Of a DNA stretch of 64,000 bases, positions 8,597 to 18,222 are shown piece after piece. Each line of letters begins with the position of its first letter. Positions within the stretch are counted from its first letter, which is position 1. The notes under the pieces were generated by a model. It was not told where the DNA came from. It did not search any database and saw nothing but the letters and a program-made list of their open reading frames with translations. The position numbers and the translations under genes were made by a program. The DNA comes from Alkaliphilus hydrothermalis (GTDB lineage Bacteria; Bacillota; Clostridia; Peptostreptococcales; Natronincolaceae): positions 68,179 through 132,178 of the forward strand of contig NZ_JAFBEE010000007.1 of the NCBI RefSeq assembly GCF_016908555.1, read 5' to 3'.

Positions 8597-8626
8597 ACAT
8601 TATTAGTATAGTAAATTAACCCACCA

Positions 8627-9853
8627 TTACTCAACTTCAATATTATTCAAAGTATCCAATAAGTAAGCCACGGAAGTCACAGCCTTGTATCGATTATTTT
8701 CAGCCACTACAATATAATCATAGACACTATTTTCTTCCCTTGCGATAGCCCTTCTAGATACTTCTTGTATATTACTGTCCTGATCCACCACCAACGGATA
8801 GGGATCCATGGCACTGGTAATGGGCTCGTTTAAAAATTCAGCCCCATCTGTTCTTTTGAGCATTTGAAGATAAAACTTATTCCTCATGACTAGCCCTACA
8901 ATCTCTTCTTGTTTGACCACCACAATTCCTTGAAGGTTGTATTTCTCACTGAATAGCTGATGGGCTTCATTACAGTGACAGGAGTATTCCATAGGTGCAT
9001 CTAGCCTTGAAATATCTCCAACTCGAATATATTCTTTTGCTTCTTTATTGGCCCTTATGATATCATTAATACTATGTAAAACGTTCAAAACCTTTAAATC
9101 TAAGGGAACCATATTTGGCTGAGGTCTTTGAAAGAAATACCCTTGCCCGTACTCTATTCCAATTTCCATCAGGGTCTTTAGTTCATCATAGGTTTCAATT
9201 CCTTCACCAATTAGTTTGATTCCAGTTGTTTTTGAAAACTGTTGGAAGCTTTTTAACAGCTCTCTTTTTAACATGTCTTTATCTATATCTCGAATTAACC
9301 CCATATCTATTTTAATGAAATTAGGCCTGATTTCTGCCAACATCCGCAACCCAGCATAGCCCTCACCAGCATCATCTACAGCTACTCGATAGCCTTGCCC
9401 TCGATAATTTTCCAATATTTCCTTAAAACTCTTATAGTCAGCTATAGCCGTATGCTCTGTTATTTCAAAAATAATATGCTTAGGCTCTAAACCCCACTGG
9501 GCTAAATATTCCTTTGTAAAACCCTGCTTAAAGTCAGGGTCCTTTACAATAGCAGAATCTATATTAATAAAAAGATATTTCTCTCCGATTATTTCCTTTG
9601 CCTTCTCAATAGCCGTTAGTCTACATAACAAGTCTAATTCCCATACCTTATTGAGTTTCTTTGCATAGCCAAATAATTCATTGGGATAATGCAGCGGACT
9701 ATAATTAGGACCTCTACTGAGGGCTTCATAGCCTATGATTTCAGCATCCTTTAAGGAGACAATAGGTTGATAATATGTAACTACTTTACGATTCCTTAAT
9801 ATATCAAGGAATTCAGCCTTTAAGTCATGCTCTTTGATGTTATTAATCGCCAT
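8627..9853 (-). CDS. EAL-domain cyclic-di-GMP phosphodiesterase with CBS domains
   Basis: 408 residues. The EAL domain fills ~15-250 with intact signature residues: YEALSRG (EAL at 43-45), FEITEH, VDDAGEGYAGL, FIKIDMGLI, GEGIET and GYFFQRP, so hydrolysis of c-di-GMP to pGpG is expected. The remaining ~130 residues form a CBS pair that may bind an adenine nucleotide. There are no membrane segments, so it is cytoplasmic. With the degenerate GGDEF gene at 4215 it is one of two c-di-GMP-type proteins here. The start follows GGAGGGGG. Confidence 0.9.
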   Translation of the reverse strand: MAINNIKEHDLKAEFLDILRNRKVVTYYQPIVSLKDAEIIGYEALSRGPNYSPLHYPNELFGYAKKLNKVWELDLLCRLTAIEKAKEIIGEKYLFINIDSAIVKDPDFKQGFTKEYLAQWGLEPKHIIFEITEHTAIADYKSFKEILENYRGQGYRVAVDDAGEGYAGLRMLAEIRPNFIKIDMGLIRDIDKDMLKRELLKSFQQFSKTTGIKLIGEGIETYDELKTLMEIGIEYGQGYFFQRPQPNMVPLDLKVLNVLHSINDIIRANKEAKEYIRVGDISRLDAPMEYSCHCNEAHQLFSEKYNLQGIVVVKQEEIVGLVMRNKFYLQMLKRTDGAEFLNEPITSAMDPYPLVVDQDSNIQEVSRRAIAREENSVYDYIVVAENNRYKAVTSVAYLLDTLNNIEVE

Positions 9854-10013
9854 AAAAATCCCCCTCCACTTGTATAAGGTTATTATATTGGAAAAGCATA
9901 GGAGTTTTGTTATGACTTGGTTAAATATTGGGAAGTTCGTTGTAATTCGTCAAATTTCTACAAGGATGCTCTATGCTGGGTTTTTGAAGAGACGCTGAAG
10001 GTGGAGCTTTTCA

Positions 10014-10448
10014 TCAGCCTAATATTTTAATTAAATCACCAATCTTAATCCTTCCCCCTTTAATCACCTTCGTAAAGATCCCTTCCTTAGGCATTACACA
10101 GTCCCCCACCGTATGATAGATGCCACAGCGACTATGACATTTTTTACCAATTTGAGTCACCTCTTGAAGGGTTTCTCCGATTAGCAATTTCATTCCTACT
10201 GGAAGTTCATGCAATATAATCCCCTCTGTTGTGATGTTTTCAGCAAATCTACCTGGGAACAGGTCTTTAATCCCCCTGGCTGCAATCTTATCTATACTTT
10301 CTTGAGCTAGGATACTGACTTGCCGATGCCAGTCCCCACCATGTGCATCCCCTTCTAAACCAAAGCTTTCAACAAAGATTCCTTCCTGTATAGGATCCTT
10401 TGACATTCCCTTTTCATCACTGATATTGATTGATATTACCTTTGCCAC
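10014..10448 (-). CDS. MOSC-domain protein
   Basis: 144 residues. The family traits are present: VESFGLEGDAHGGDWHRQVS, FAENITTEG, and the cysteine region KKCHSRCGIYHTVGDCVMP. MOSC domains bind or transfer molybdenum cofactor or sulfur. The start is GTG at 10448, seven bases after GGGGG; an upstream in-frame TTG is too close to the ribosome site. It is the last gene of the three-gene molybdenum-cofactor unit, 13 bases after moeA-PBP. Confidence 0.87.
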   Translation of the reverse strand: MAKVISINISDEKGMSKDPIQEGIFVESFGLEGDAHGGDWHRQVSILAQESIDKIAARGIKDLFPGRFAENITTEGIILHELPVGMKLLIGETLQEVTQIGKKCHSRCGIYHTVGDCVMPKEGIFTKVIKGGRIKIGDLIKILG

Positions 10449-10461
10449 TGTCAATCCCCCT

Positions 10462-12381
10462 TTATATTAAAACTACTTTTCCTATACTCTCAGTATTATA
10501 TCCCCCTAGTCTATTTACATGATTAACAAAGGCATCACTCTTCATCACTTCCAATAGCTGAAGTACCCTTGAGTCTTCAAGAAATGCTTGAGGAATCAAT
10601 AAATCATAGTCCTCCCATGCAATGGGGATAAAATCTAATCCCATTGTGGTAGCCGCTGAATATACCCCCAAGCCACAGTCAGCAGTTCCACCAGAGACTG
10701 CCACCGCCACAGCCATATGGGTGGTCATTTCCCTTTCATAGCCCTGTACTGCATCAGGCTCTATTCCTAGATCGTTTAGATAGTAGTCCAACAGGATACG
10801 GGTACCGGCTCCCCTTTGGCGATTGACAAAATGAATCTCTTCCCTTGCTAAATCAGCAATTCCTTTGATCTTCTTAGGATTTCCCTTCTTCACCATGAGT
10901 CCTTGGCTTCTTCCAACGAACTTGATCAGAGCCATTGATTCACCCTTCGAATATTGTCGAACATAGGAAATATTGTACTCCCCAGTCTTGGTATCCATTA
11001 AATGAATCGGAGCTAAATGACATTCCTTTTTCTTCATAGCCATGATTCCCCCAAGACTCCCCACATGGGCAGAGGATAAAAACAACAGACTATTGGTTTC
11101 ATGAATCTGATTTCCCAACAAATCTATTACCAAATCATGACTTCCTATAGATACAAGGGTTTCTTGAATTTCTTCCATTGGTTTCATCAGTTGAATATCC
11201 ACCACTGTTCCCCCATCGTAGCCCTCCAATTGTTGAGGGATGATTAGAACTCCATCAGCCCTAACAAGGGACATGGCGACCCCTGCTCCCCGTTCCAGTG
11301 GTGTAGCAATCAGCTTGTTTCCCACTTTCCCCATCTTCATGCGGACGTATTCCTCATGCTTTAGGGACGAGACTATTCTTCTTGAAAGGGTTGCCTTAAC
11401 TGTAGTTGGCGACGTCATCACCTGCTTATTGTATTTGGCAATTAAAGGCTTAATAAAAAATTCCATTGTAAAATACGCCGATACGGGATACCCTGGAATT
11501 CCCACCACAGGCTTACCTCGTACAATAGCAAGGATTACTGGTTTTCCTGGTTTGGTTGCGACTCCATGGATGATGACTTCTCCAATTTCTCTTAAAACAT
11601 CCACTGTAAAGTCCCGCGACCCAGCCGAGGAACCTGCATTTATCACTACCACGTCATTTTCTTCTAGTGCCAGTAAAATCCCCTCTTTTATTTTCTCAAA
11701 GTCATCCTTCACTACAGGGTATCGTTTCGGTATCCCGTTGTATTCCTGCAACATGGCGGCAAACATACTGGTATTAGATTCAATGATTTTTCCATTTTCT
11801 AATTCATCAGATACATCTACAATCTCTGAGCCAGTGGGGATCAACCCTACCCTTGGCAATGGAAGCACTTTAACTTTTACTATTTTCCCCGCCAACAATG
11901 CTCCTATATCCACTGGTCGAATCCTGTGATTAGCCGATATAATTAATTCTCCAGCAACAATATCCTCCCCTATAGGGCGAATATGTTGCCAAGGTCTAGC
12001 TGCTTCATGGATTTTTACAGTTTCATCATCTAAAATCACAATATCTTCAATCATGATTACTGCATTAAAGGGTTCTTTAATACAACCACCAGTATTGATA
12101 TAGACAAAATCATTTTCTTTTTTTAGCTCCACTGGCCGGGTTTCCGTTGCCCCATAGGTCTTCTCTGCAATTACTGCGATTCCATCCATTGCAGCCCCAT
12201 TGTAATTAGGGGAGGATCTTTCCGCAAATACAGCCCCAACAGAGACTCTCCCCAAAGCTGAGACCACAGGAATTTCTTCAATGCTCTGATAAAAATTGGA
12301 GAACTCAATTCGATTGATATAGGTTTCTTGAGCTTCCTTTAGAGGAATATTGGTTAAGTATATGTTTCTTGTTTCCTTCAT
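10462..12381 (-). CDS. MoeA-like molybdopterin protein fused to a PBP-like domain
   Basis: 639 residues. Residues ~1-400 match MoeA (NYNGAAMDGIAV, INAGSSAGSRDFTVDV, VVGIPGYPVSAYFT), which inserts molybdate into adenylylated molybdopterin. Residues ~420-639 resemble a type 2 periplasmic-binding fold without a signal peptide (RQRGAGTRILLDYYLNDLGI), probably a cytoplasmic ligand or molybdate-binding unit. This fusion is a known arrangement in Firmicutes and archaea, usually beside a second MoeA as here. It follows moeA by 51 bases. The start has AAGGTGGG ahead of it. Confidence 0.92.
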   Translation of the reverse strand: MKETRNIYLTNIPLKEAQETYINRIEFSNFYQSIEEIPVVSALGRVSVGAVFAERSSPNYNGAAMDGIAVIAEKTYGATETRPVELKKENDFVYINTGGCIKEPFNAVIMIEDIVILDDETVKIHEAARPWQHIRPIGEDIVAGELIISANHRIRPVDIGALLAGKIVKVKVLPLPRVGLIPTGSEIVDVSDELENGKIIESNTSMFAAMLQEYNGIPKRYPVVKDDFEKIKEGILLALEENDVVVINAGSSAGSRDFTVDVLREIGEVIIHGVATKPGKPVILAIVRGKPVVGIPGYPVSAYFTMEFFIKPLIAKYNKQVMTSPTTVKATLSRRIVSSLKHEEYVRMKMGKVGNKLIATPLERGAGVAMSLVRADGVLIIPQQLEGYDGGTVVDIQLMKPMEEIQETLVSIGSHDLVIDLLGNQIHETNSLLFLSSAHVGSLGGIMAMKKKECHLAPIHLMDTKTGEYNISYVRQYSKGESMALIKFVGRSQGLMVKKGNPKKIKGIADLAREEIHFVNRQRGAGTRILLDYYLNDLGIEPDAVQGYEREMTTHMAVAVAVSGGTADCGLGVYSAATTMGLDFIPIAWEDYDLLIPQAFLEDSRVLQLLEVMKSDAFVNHVNRLGGYNTESIGKVVLI

Positions 12382-12432
12382 CCCAATCCCACCTTTTTAC
12401 AAGTATATTTTTTAGAATAGATGTAGACTTAG

Positions 12433-13659
12433 TTAAAATAAATAAACCTTCACATTAGAGCCCTTTTCTAACCCTTCTTGGTTTTGTTCTATACAAATAT
12501 ACCCAATGGATTTAGCCATCATGGTCAACATTCCTGATTTTCCATAGACAGGAGACACCAGTGTTTTATTTTTCTCTTGGGTTAGATTTACCATTACATA
12601 GTGTTCTTTTCCCATGTTGGATGAAATATTCACCGTCAATTCCCCTAGTATATAGGGTTGAATCTTGTGAATCCCATAAAGGCTATGGATTAAATCCCGT
12701 ACCAACACTTGATAGATCACCATGGCAGATACAGGTTGTCCCGGCAATCCATACACAGCCACGTTCCCTAGCTTACCCACAATCGTAGGCTTACCCGGTT
12801 TGACGGCAATCCCATGGATAAAGACCCCCGGTTCACCAACAAAATTGATTACATCCTTTGTAATATCCTTCGTCCCCATAGAGCTTCCCCCAGAGATTAA
12901 AACGATATCGCTATCTTCTATAGATTTCTCCAACATAGCCTTTAAATCATCAAAGTGGTCCTTTACAATGATTGCCCGAACAATCATCGCATGATCCTGT
13001 AGGGCTGCTGCTGACAAGCTATAGGTATTCATATCTCTTATTTTTCCCATTTGTAATTCTTCCTCTAATGACACCAATTCATTTCCAGTGGAAATGATGC
13101 TGATTCTTGGTTTTTGATAAACCTCAACCGTGGCAAATCCCATCCCTGCCAGTACCCCAATGTCATGACTTCTCAGCTGATGTCCCTTTTGAAATACCAC
13201 CTGTCCCTCCTGTAGATCATCACCCTTTTGCAATGTATTTTCCAGTGGTGCTACAGGTCTTTGAATACACACTGTTTTTTCTTCCAACAGTTCTGTATAT
13301 TCCACCATCACCACCCCATCGCTGCCTTTGGGTAACATTCCCCCTGTGGGAATATAGCAGGTATTGCCTGACTTTATTTCTAGATTTACCTCCTGTCCCA
13401 TTTCAATTTCTCCAACTATATCTAAAAAGCTAGGTAATGATTCGCTGGCTCCATTGGTATCTTTTGATAGGACAGCATAGCCATCCACGGTAGATCTATG
13501 GAACTCTGGTACATTTATGGGGGAAATCACATCCACCGCCAGTACCCTATCTATCGCCTCCCAGATGGATACCTCCTCTGCCTTCAAAAATAAGTCTTGA
13601 AATATTCCTCGAACCTTCTCCTTGGCCTCCTTCATTGATAAGGTGCTTAGTAACTCCAT
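12433..13659 (-). CDS. moeA: Molybdopterin molybdenumtransferase
   Basis: 408 residues, the usual MoeA size. Visible motifs are RSTVDGYAV, GDDLQEGQV, ISGGSSMGTKDITKDV and YGLPGQPVSAMV. It transfers molybdate to activated molybdopterin in the cytoplasm. The start is the ATG at 13659 after AAGGAGG; a TTG 27 bases upstream has no ribosome site. It heads the operon moeA, moeA-PBP, MOSC. A strong hairpin with a T-run sits about 30 bases upstream in its leader. Confidence 0.93.
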   Translation of the reverse strand: MELLSTLSMKEAKEKVRGIFQDLFLKAEEVSIWEAIDRVLAVDVISPINVPEFHRSTVDGYAVLSKDTNGASESLPSFLDIVGEIEMGQEVNLEIKSGNTCYIPTGGMLPKGSDGVVMVEYTELLEEKTVCIQRPVAPLENTLQKGDDLQEGQVVFQKGHQLRSHDIGVLAGMGFATVEVYQKPRISIISTGNELVSLEEELQMGKIRDMNTYSLSAAALQDHAMIVRAIIVKDHFDDLKAMLEKSIEDSDIVLISGGSSMGTKDITKDVINFVGEPGVFIHGIAVKPGKPTIVGKLGNVAVYGLPGQPVSAMVIYQVLVRDLIHSLYGIHKIQPYILGELTVNISSNMGKEHYVMVNLTQEKNKTLVSPVYGKSGMLTMMAKSIGYICIEQNQEGLEKGSNVKVYLF

Positions 13660-13689
13660 AGACAACCTCCTTCTGGAAATTTTCAAATT

Positions 13690-13717
13690 AAAAAGCTAAC
13701 CCCTTTGGATTAGCTTT
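13690..13717 (-). terminator. Terminator-like hairpin in the moeA leader (candidate attenuator)
   Basis: 11-bp stem AAAGCTAATCC/GGGTTAGCTTT (one G-T pair), 4-base loop, then TTTTT. It lies only about 20 bases before the moeA ribosome site and about 210 bases after pckA. A separate hairpin at 13815 looks like the pckA terminator, so this one may control moeA. I could not match a known Moco aptamer upstream of it. Confidence 0.55.
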
Positions 13718-13814
13718 ATCATCATTCCTATGTAAAGCAAATATCACCACTAATATTTTAAATATATGGTAATACACTTATTTTGATGATTGAATTTTTT
13801 GTATACCCCAATTT

Positions 13815-13847
13815 AAAAAATCCGTATCATTCTCTAGAACATTACGG
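13815..13847 (-). terminator. Probable pckA terminator
   Basis: Stem CCGTA/TACGG with a 16-base loop, then ATTTTTT on the minus strand, about 80 bases past the pckA stop. Confidence 0.45.
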
Positions 13848-13926
13848 GTTTACTACAAATTTTCAATACTACTTCTCAATACCCTATATACAACTCCATA
13901 ATATGAAATCCTACCTTATCAGTATG

Positions 13927-15516
13927 TTACAATATCTTCAATAACCTCTCTTGGTCCACCTTTTCAGCTTCCTCTGACACCGACTTAAACTGCTTAAAAT
14001 TTTCATGAAAACTATAGGCCAATGCCGTAGCCTTTTCCTTGTATTCTCGGATATCTCCCCATGTATTGGAGGGATTCAATATATTACTGGGTACCTCTGG
14101 ACAAACGATTGGAATCTGTAGCTTGAATATGGGGTCCGTAACATAGCTTATCTGATCCAGCCTTCCCTCTATGGCTGCCCTTACCATTGATCTAGTATAT
14201 TTTAATTTCATACGGCTTCCTTTACCATAGGTGCCTCCAGTCCATCCAGTATTGACTAAAAATACATCTACATTATACTGCTCTATCTTTTCACCTAGAA
14301 GCTCTGCATAGACCTGTGGTTTGAGGATCATAAAGGGCCCCCCAAAACAGGTGGAGAAGGTGGCTGTGGGTTCTACGATACCCCTTTCTGTACCTGCCAA
14401 CTTGCTGGTATAACCCGACATAAAGTGATACATTGCCTGTTCCTTTGTCAGCTTTGAGATGGGAGGCAATACCCCTGTAGCATCGGCAGTAAGAAAGATA
14501 ATGGTCTTGGGGATTCCTCCCCTTCCCTCTAGGACTGCATTTTCAATATGCTCAACAGGAAAGGCAACGCGGGTATTTTCCGTATAGCAATCATCACTAT
14601 AATCTGGTCTACCCTCTTCATCTATGACGACATTTTCCAAGATTGCTCCTTCTTTAATGGCATTCCAAATCTGCGGTTCCTGCTTTTGGGATAAATTGAT
14701 ACATTTAGCATAGCAGCCCCCTTCAAAATTAAACACACCATGATCAGTCCAGCCATGCTCATCATCTCCGATTAGCCTTCTATTGTCATCCGCCGACAAA
14801 GTTGTTTTCCCTGTTCCAGATAATCCGAAGAATAAAGTCACGTCCCCATCTTCCCCTACATTAGCGGAACAGTGCATTGGTAGTACCTTTTTAAATGGTA
14901 GCAGGTAATTCATCACCGTAAAGATGGATTTTTTAATCTCTCCAGAATACTTTGTACCCCCAATTAATACCAGCTTTTTCTCAAAACTTATGATAATGAA
15001 CACTTCTGAATTTGTTCCATCCACCTCTGGTATTGCCTTGAAGTCTGGTAAAGCAACTACAGTAAATTCAGGAGCGAAATTTTCTAATTTTTCTTTTTGA
15101 CCTTTGATAAACATCTGTTGGGCAAATAAATTCTGATAGGCAAACTCATTAATCACCCTTATGGGGATTCGATAATTTGCATCTGCTCCTACAAAACCAT
15201 CAAACACATATAATTCTTTCATTTCCATATATTCCAGAGCTTTACGATAAAGCCCTTCAAAAGCCTCTTTTGAAATCGGCAGGTTTGTTTTATTCCAATT
15301 GATATATTTGTGTACTGAATCTTCATCTACTATAAAGCGGTCATTGGGTGATCTGCCCGTATATTTACCGGTGTTAATACAAAGAGCCCCATCAGTGGTA
15401 ATTTTTCCACCTTCTTTTTTTACTGCAATATCCATTAGTTCTTTGATGGAAAGATTGTAATAAACCTTGCTAAGTTTTTGAACCTCTAAGATACTTGACT
15501 CCTTTGTATTGTACAA
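13927..15516 (-). CDS. pckA: Phosphoenolpyruvate carboxykinase (ATP)
   Basis: 529 residues from the TTG at 15516 (MYNTKESS), which follows GGGGGG; the frame stays open 87 bases upstream without a ribosome site. The kinase loop GLSGTGKTTLSAD, the signature DDEHGWTDHGVFNFEGGCY and RSPNDRF are intact. It interconverts oxaloacetate + ATP with PEP + CO2 + ADP; in fermenting anaerobes it may run either way. It is a single gene with its own promoter (15686-15713). Confidence 0.96.
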   Translation of the reverse strand: MYNTKESSILEVQKLSKVYYNLSIKELMDIAVKKEGGKITTDGALCINTGKYTGRSPNDRFIVDEDSVHKYINWNKTNLPISKEAFEGLYRKALEYMEMKELYVFDGFVGADANYRIPIRVINEFAYQNLFAQQMFIKGQKEKLENFAPEFTVVALPDFKAIPEVDGTNSEVFIIISFEKKLVLIGGTKYSGEIKKSIFTVMNYLLPFKKVLPMHCSANVGEDGDVTLFFGLSGTGKTTLSADDNRRLIGDDEHGWTDHGVFNFEGGCYAKCINLSQKQEPQIWNAIKEGAILENVVIDEEGRPDYSDDCYTENTRVAFPVEHIENAVLEGRGGIPKTIIFLTADATGVLPPISKLTKEQAMYHFMSGYTSKLAGTERGIVEPTATFSTCFGGPFMILKPQVYAELLGEKIEQYNVDVFLVNTGWTGGTYGKGSRMKLKYTRSMVRAAIEGRLDQISYVTDPIFKLQIPIVCPEVPSNILNPSNTWGDIREYKEKATALAYSFHENFKQFKSVSEEAEKVDQERLLKIL

Positions 15517-15685
15517 AATAATTACCCCCCAATAATTTTTTAATATTTTATTTGAGACTTCGTATATACTTGATAAAACTAAAATGCAAATATGAACAAA
15601 CAATTGATGTCATATGCCTTTGTACTTTATTATTATGTACTAATAAATTGATTGGTGCTATTTTGTGTATCTTAATTCCTTATTT

Positions 15686-15713
15686 AGTATAGCACATATA
15701 TATTATTAAGCAA
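15686..15713 (-). promoter_or_regulatory. Candidate pckA promoter
   Basis: TTGCTT, 16-base spacer, TATACT on the minus strand, about 170 bases before the TTG start. Confidence 0.5.
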
Positions 15714-15806
15714 CACTTATCTATTGAATAAATTATTTTTTATATATGTGTTATGTTTTATGTAGTACTTAGAGATTATTACGTGTCATAAATGACACAA
15801 AACAAT

Positions 15807-15847
15807 AAAAAAAGACCTAGACACATCTTTAATCGATGTCCAAGTCC
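15807..15847 (-). terminator. ftsH terminator
   Basis: Long stem GGACTTGGACATC against GATGTGTCTAGGTC with few mismatches, followed by TTTTTTT, starting 23 bases past the ftsH stop. Confidence 0.85.
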
Positions 15848-15869
15848 TTTTCTATAATGAAACGAAACC

Positions 15870-17666
15870 TTAGTGCATTATACCTGCTTCTTCATTTTTA
15901 TAGTTTTTGCATAATTCATCAATCTCATCTTCCTTTAATGTTTCTTTAGCCAATAGACCCTCTGCAATGGCCTCAACCAATGGTAGATTTTCTTGAATTA
16001 TGGCCTTTGTCTCATCATAAAGTCTTTCCATCTCCTTATTAATGACTTCCACTAGGTTTTGATTTACCCCCTGTTGTCCTAATAGGATATCATAGTTAAT
16101 CATTCCTAGCTTGTTGGACATACCGAAACGCTTAATCATTGATGATAGTATTTCAGTAGCCCTTTGAATGTCATTACTTGCACCAGTGGTGATATTATCC
16201 TCACCAAAGGTCACTTCCTCGGCGATTCTACCCGCCAATGCTATTTTAATATTGTTAAGCATGTCCCTTTTTGTGTGATACATCTTATCAGGAGGGATGT
16301 TCATACTAAAACCCCCTGCCCCCTTGGTACTTGGGATAATGGTTACCTTTGTCACACGGTTTTTTGGACATAATAGCTTTGTAATCGCAGCATGACCAGC
16401 CTCATGGTAGGCAGTGATTTTTCGATCTATTTGAGGAATATTACTTCTATCTTTCTTTTCCTCACCAGCTACAACTGTATAAAAGGCTCTATCCACATGT
16501 TTTTCAGTAATGGCTTCAGCATTTTCACGGGCAGCATAAATTGCCGCTTCATTCATCAGGTTTTCCAGCTTTGCACCACTGAAATATACCGTCTGTTGAG
16601 CTAAGGCAGCAATATTTAAATCCTCTGCGATTGGTCTATTTTGAGTATACAAGGATAAGATCTCCATTCTTGCCTTTACATCTGGTAAGCCTACCTCTAT
16701 TTGTCTATCAAAACGTCCTGGTCTTAATAGGGCTTCATCTAAAGTATCAAGACGGTTGGTGGCAGCCAATACAACGATCCCTTCATTTCCTTTAAAACCT
16801 GACATTTCCGTCAGAAGGGCATTCAAAGTACGATCAGATTCGTCACTACCACCTAATCCTCCACGATCACGTTTTTTACCAATCGCATCAATCTCGTCAA
16901 TAAATATGACGCACTTGCCCTTTTCAGCAGCACTCTTAAATAGACTTCTAATCCTAGCAGCACCCACACCTGCATAGATTTGAACGAAGTCCGAACCCGA
17001 TACCGCCATGAAATCCACCCCTGCTTCGCTGGCTAGGGCTTTAGCCATCAACGTCTTGCCTGTCCCTGGAGGTCCATAAAGGATTACCCCCCTAGGCATT
17101 TTGGCTCCATATCGTGAATACTTGTCTGGGTTTTTCAAGAAATCCACCATTTCCATCAAGCTACCTTTAGCTTCTTCATTTCCTGCAACACTTCTAAAAT
17201 TGATTTGGGATTTTTTCTCGGTGGCATAATCTACAGATGACATTTTGTCGTATTCTTTAGAGGCTTGTCTTGAGTTATTTTTAGACATGAAAATAGCAAA
17301 GCCAAAGAAGCCTACCATTACGACGATAAAAGTAATCAGTTGACCAATAGAAAATTGCTCATTGACCTCTACCACCTTCACCCCCTTCATTAGAAGCATT
17401 TCCTTCAAAGAATCCGTTCGGGGATTATCAGTAATAAAAGCTGCACCAGAGGTTAGTTTTCCCTTAAGTTCAGCTCCCTCCGATAAATACACTTCCTTTA
17501 CTTCCCCTGCCTCCATCTTGGCAAGGAAGCTTTGGTAGCTTAATTCCCCTACCTCTTCTCTGTAGTATTCTTTATAAATCCCTAAGGAAACTGCTAATAC
17601 CATAACAATAAGCAGTGTTCCCACTGCCAACATTCTGTGCTTTTTACTTTTAATTGATTTAAACAT
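15870..17666 (-). CDS. ftsH: ATP-dependent zinc metalloprotease FtsH
   Basis: 598 residues. Two membrane segments (~12-30 and ~107-126) flank a short extracytoplasmic part. Then come the AAA+ module, with GPPGTGKT at 198-205, Walker B VIFIDEIDAI near 253-262 and arginine fingers in LLRPGRFDR, and the zinc protease site HEAGH at 421-425. It degrades membrane and regulatory proteins as a hexamer. The start follows AGGAGGG. It is slightly shorter than E. coli FtsH because the C-terminal tail is short. Confidence 0.95.
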   Translation of the reverse strand: MFKSIKSKKHRMLAVGTLLIVMVLAVSLGIYKEYYREEVGELSYQSFLAKMEAGEVKEVYLSEGAELKGKLTSGAAFITDNPRTDSLKEMLLMKGVKVVEVNEQFSIGQLITFIVVMVGFFGFAIFMSKNNSRQASKEYDKMSSVDYATEKKSQINFRSVAGNEEAKGSLMEMVDFLKNPDKYSRYGAKMPRGVILYGPPGTGKTLMAKALASEAGVDFMAVSGSDFVQIYAGVGAARIRSLFKSAAEKGKCVIFIDEIDAIGKKRDRGGLGGSDESDRTLNALLTEMSGFKGNEGIVVLAATNRLDTLDEALLRPGRFDRQIEVGLPDVKARMEILSLYTQNRPIAEDLNIAALAQQTVYFSGAKLENLMNEAAIYAARENAEAITEKHVDRAFYTVVAGEEKKDRSNIPQIDRKITAYHEAGHAAITKLLCPKNRVTKVTIIPSTKGAGGFSMNIPPDKMYHTKRDMLNNIKIALAGRIAEEVTFGEDNITTGASNDIQRATEILSSMIKRFGMSNKLGMINYDILLGQQGVNQNLVEVINKEMERLYDETKAIIQENLPLVEAIAEGLLAKETLKEDEIDELCKNYKNEEAGIMH

Positions 17667-17742
17667 TTATTTTACCCTCCTGTTCTAATGAGGTCTAACC
17701 CACTATTAAAGTTTACATAATATATTAACATAAATCTGCAAA

Positions 17743-17764
17743 AAAAGAAAGCCCCTAAGGACTT
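17743..17764 (-). terminator. Terminator after the 56-residue gene
   Basis: Stem AAGTCC/GGGCTT (one G-T pair), loop TTAG, then TCTTTTTTT on the minus strand, 22 bases past the stop at 17786. Confidence 0.7.
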
Positions 17765-17785
17765 ATCATTTCTATCACTAATTTT

Positions 17786-17956
17786 CTAAGCTAAGAATTT
17801 TAATTTGTTTATAACTAGCTTTTGATATTCTTCTTCCTTTAGTTTTCCTAGGTGTTTTTGTTGGGATAATACCTGAATCATCATCTCCGTCAGGGCTCTT
17901 AATTCCCCTTCCATTTCATCGATATTATTTTTGGAAGTGTTCTGAAGATTGTTCAT
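17786..17956 (-). CDS. Small hypothetical protein (56 residues)
   Basis: The frame MNNLQNTSKNNIDEME...FLA is open from an ATG at 17956 to TAG and has a GGGGGAATCAGGG ribosome region just upstream and a good terminator downstream. The predicted protein is charged, mostly helical, with no cysteine and no membrane segment. The centre (GELRALTEMMIQVLSQQ) could form an amphipathic coiled coil and the C-terminus (LKEEEYQKLVINKL) a second helix. I do not recognise a family. The ordered ribosome site, ORF and terminator argue that it is real. Confidence 0.6.
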   Translation of the reverse strand: MNNLQNTSKNNIDEMEGELRALTEMMIQVLSQQKHLGKLKEEEYQKLVINKLKFLA

Positions 17957-18222
17957 TTCCCTGATTCCCCCTATCTTTTTTTGTAGATTAGACTTTATTT
18001 GGCTTTATCAATTGATTGCTCATCACATGATAATTTTTTAGTTATAAATTATCACGTTTATAAATTTTATGCCCAATAAAGTGGGGATATGTCGAAATAA
18101 TCAATTGAATAATAGCATAATCAACACGATATAATGAAATGGGCTTTTAATAGTTGTTATTCGCTATCAATTGAAAAATCCCTCCTAAATACCTAGAAAT
18201 ATTAACAATTTTTTTAAAAATT

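Larger units (their letters stand above)
15517..15869. other. Intergenic region between ftsH and pckA
   Basis: 353 bases. It holds the ftsH terminator (15807-15847), the pckA promoter (15686-15713) and a near-palindrome GTACTTTATTATTATGTAC at 15622-15640 inside the pckA leader, which could be an operator. No coding signal was seen. Confidence 0.6.

Noticed and set aside
11240..11929. A 229-codon open frame on the + strand.
   Set aside because: It is antisense to moeA-PBP, low in complexity (Ser/Thr/Pro/Ile-rich), has no ribosome site and no recognisable domain.
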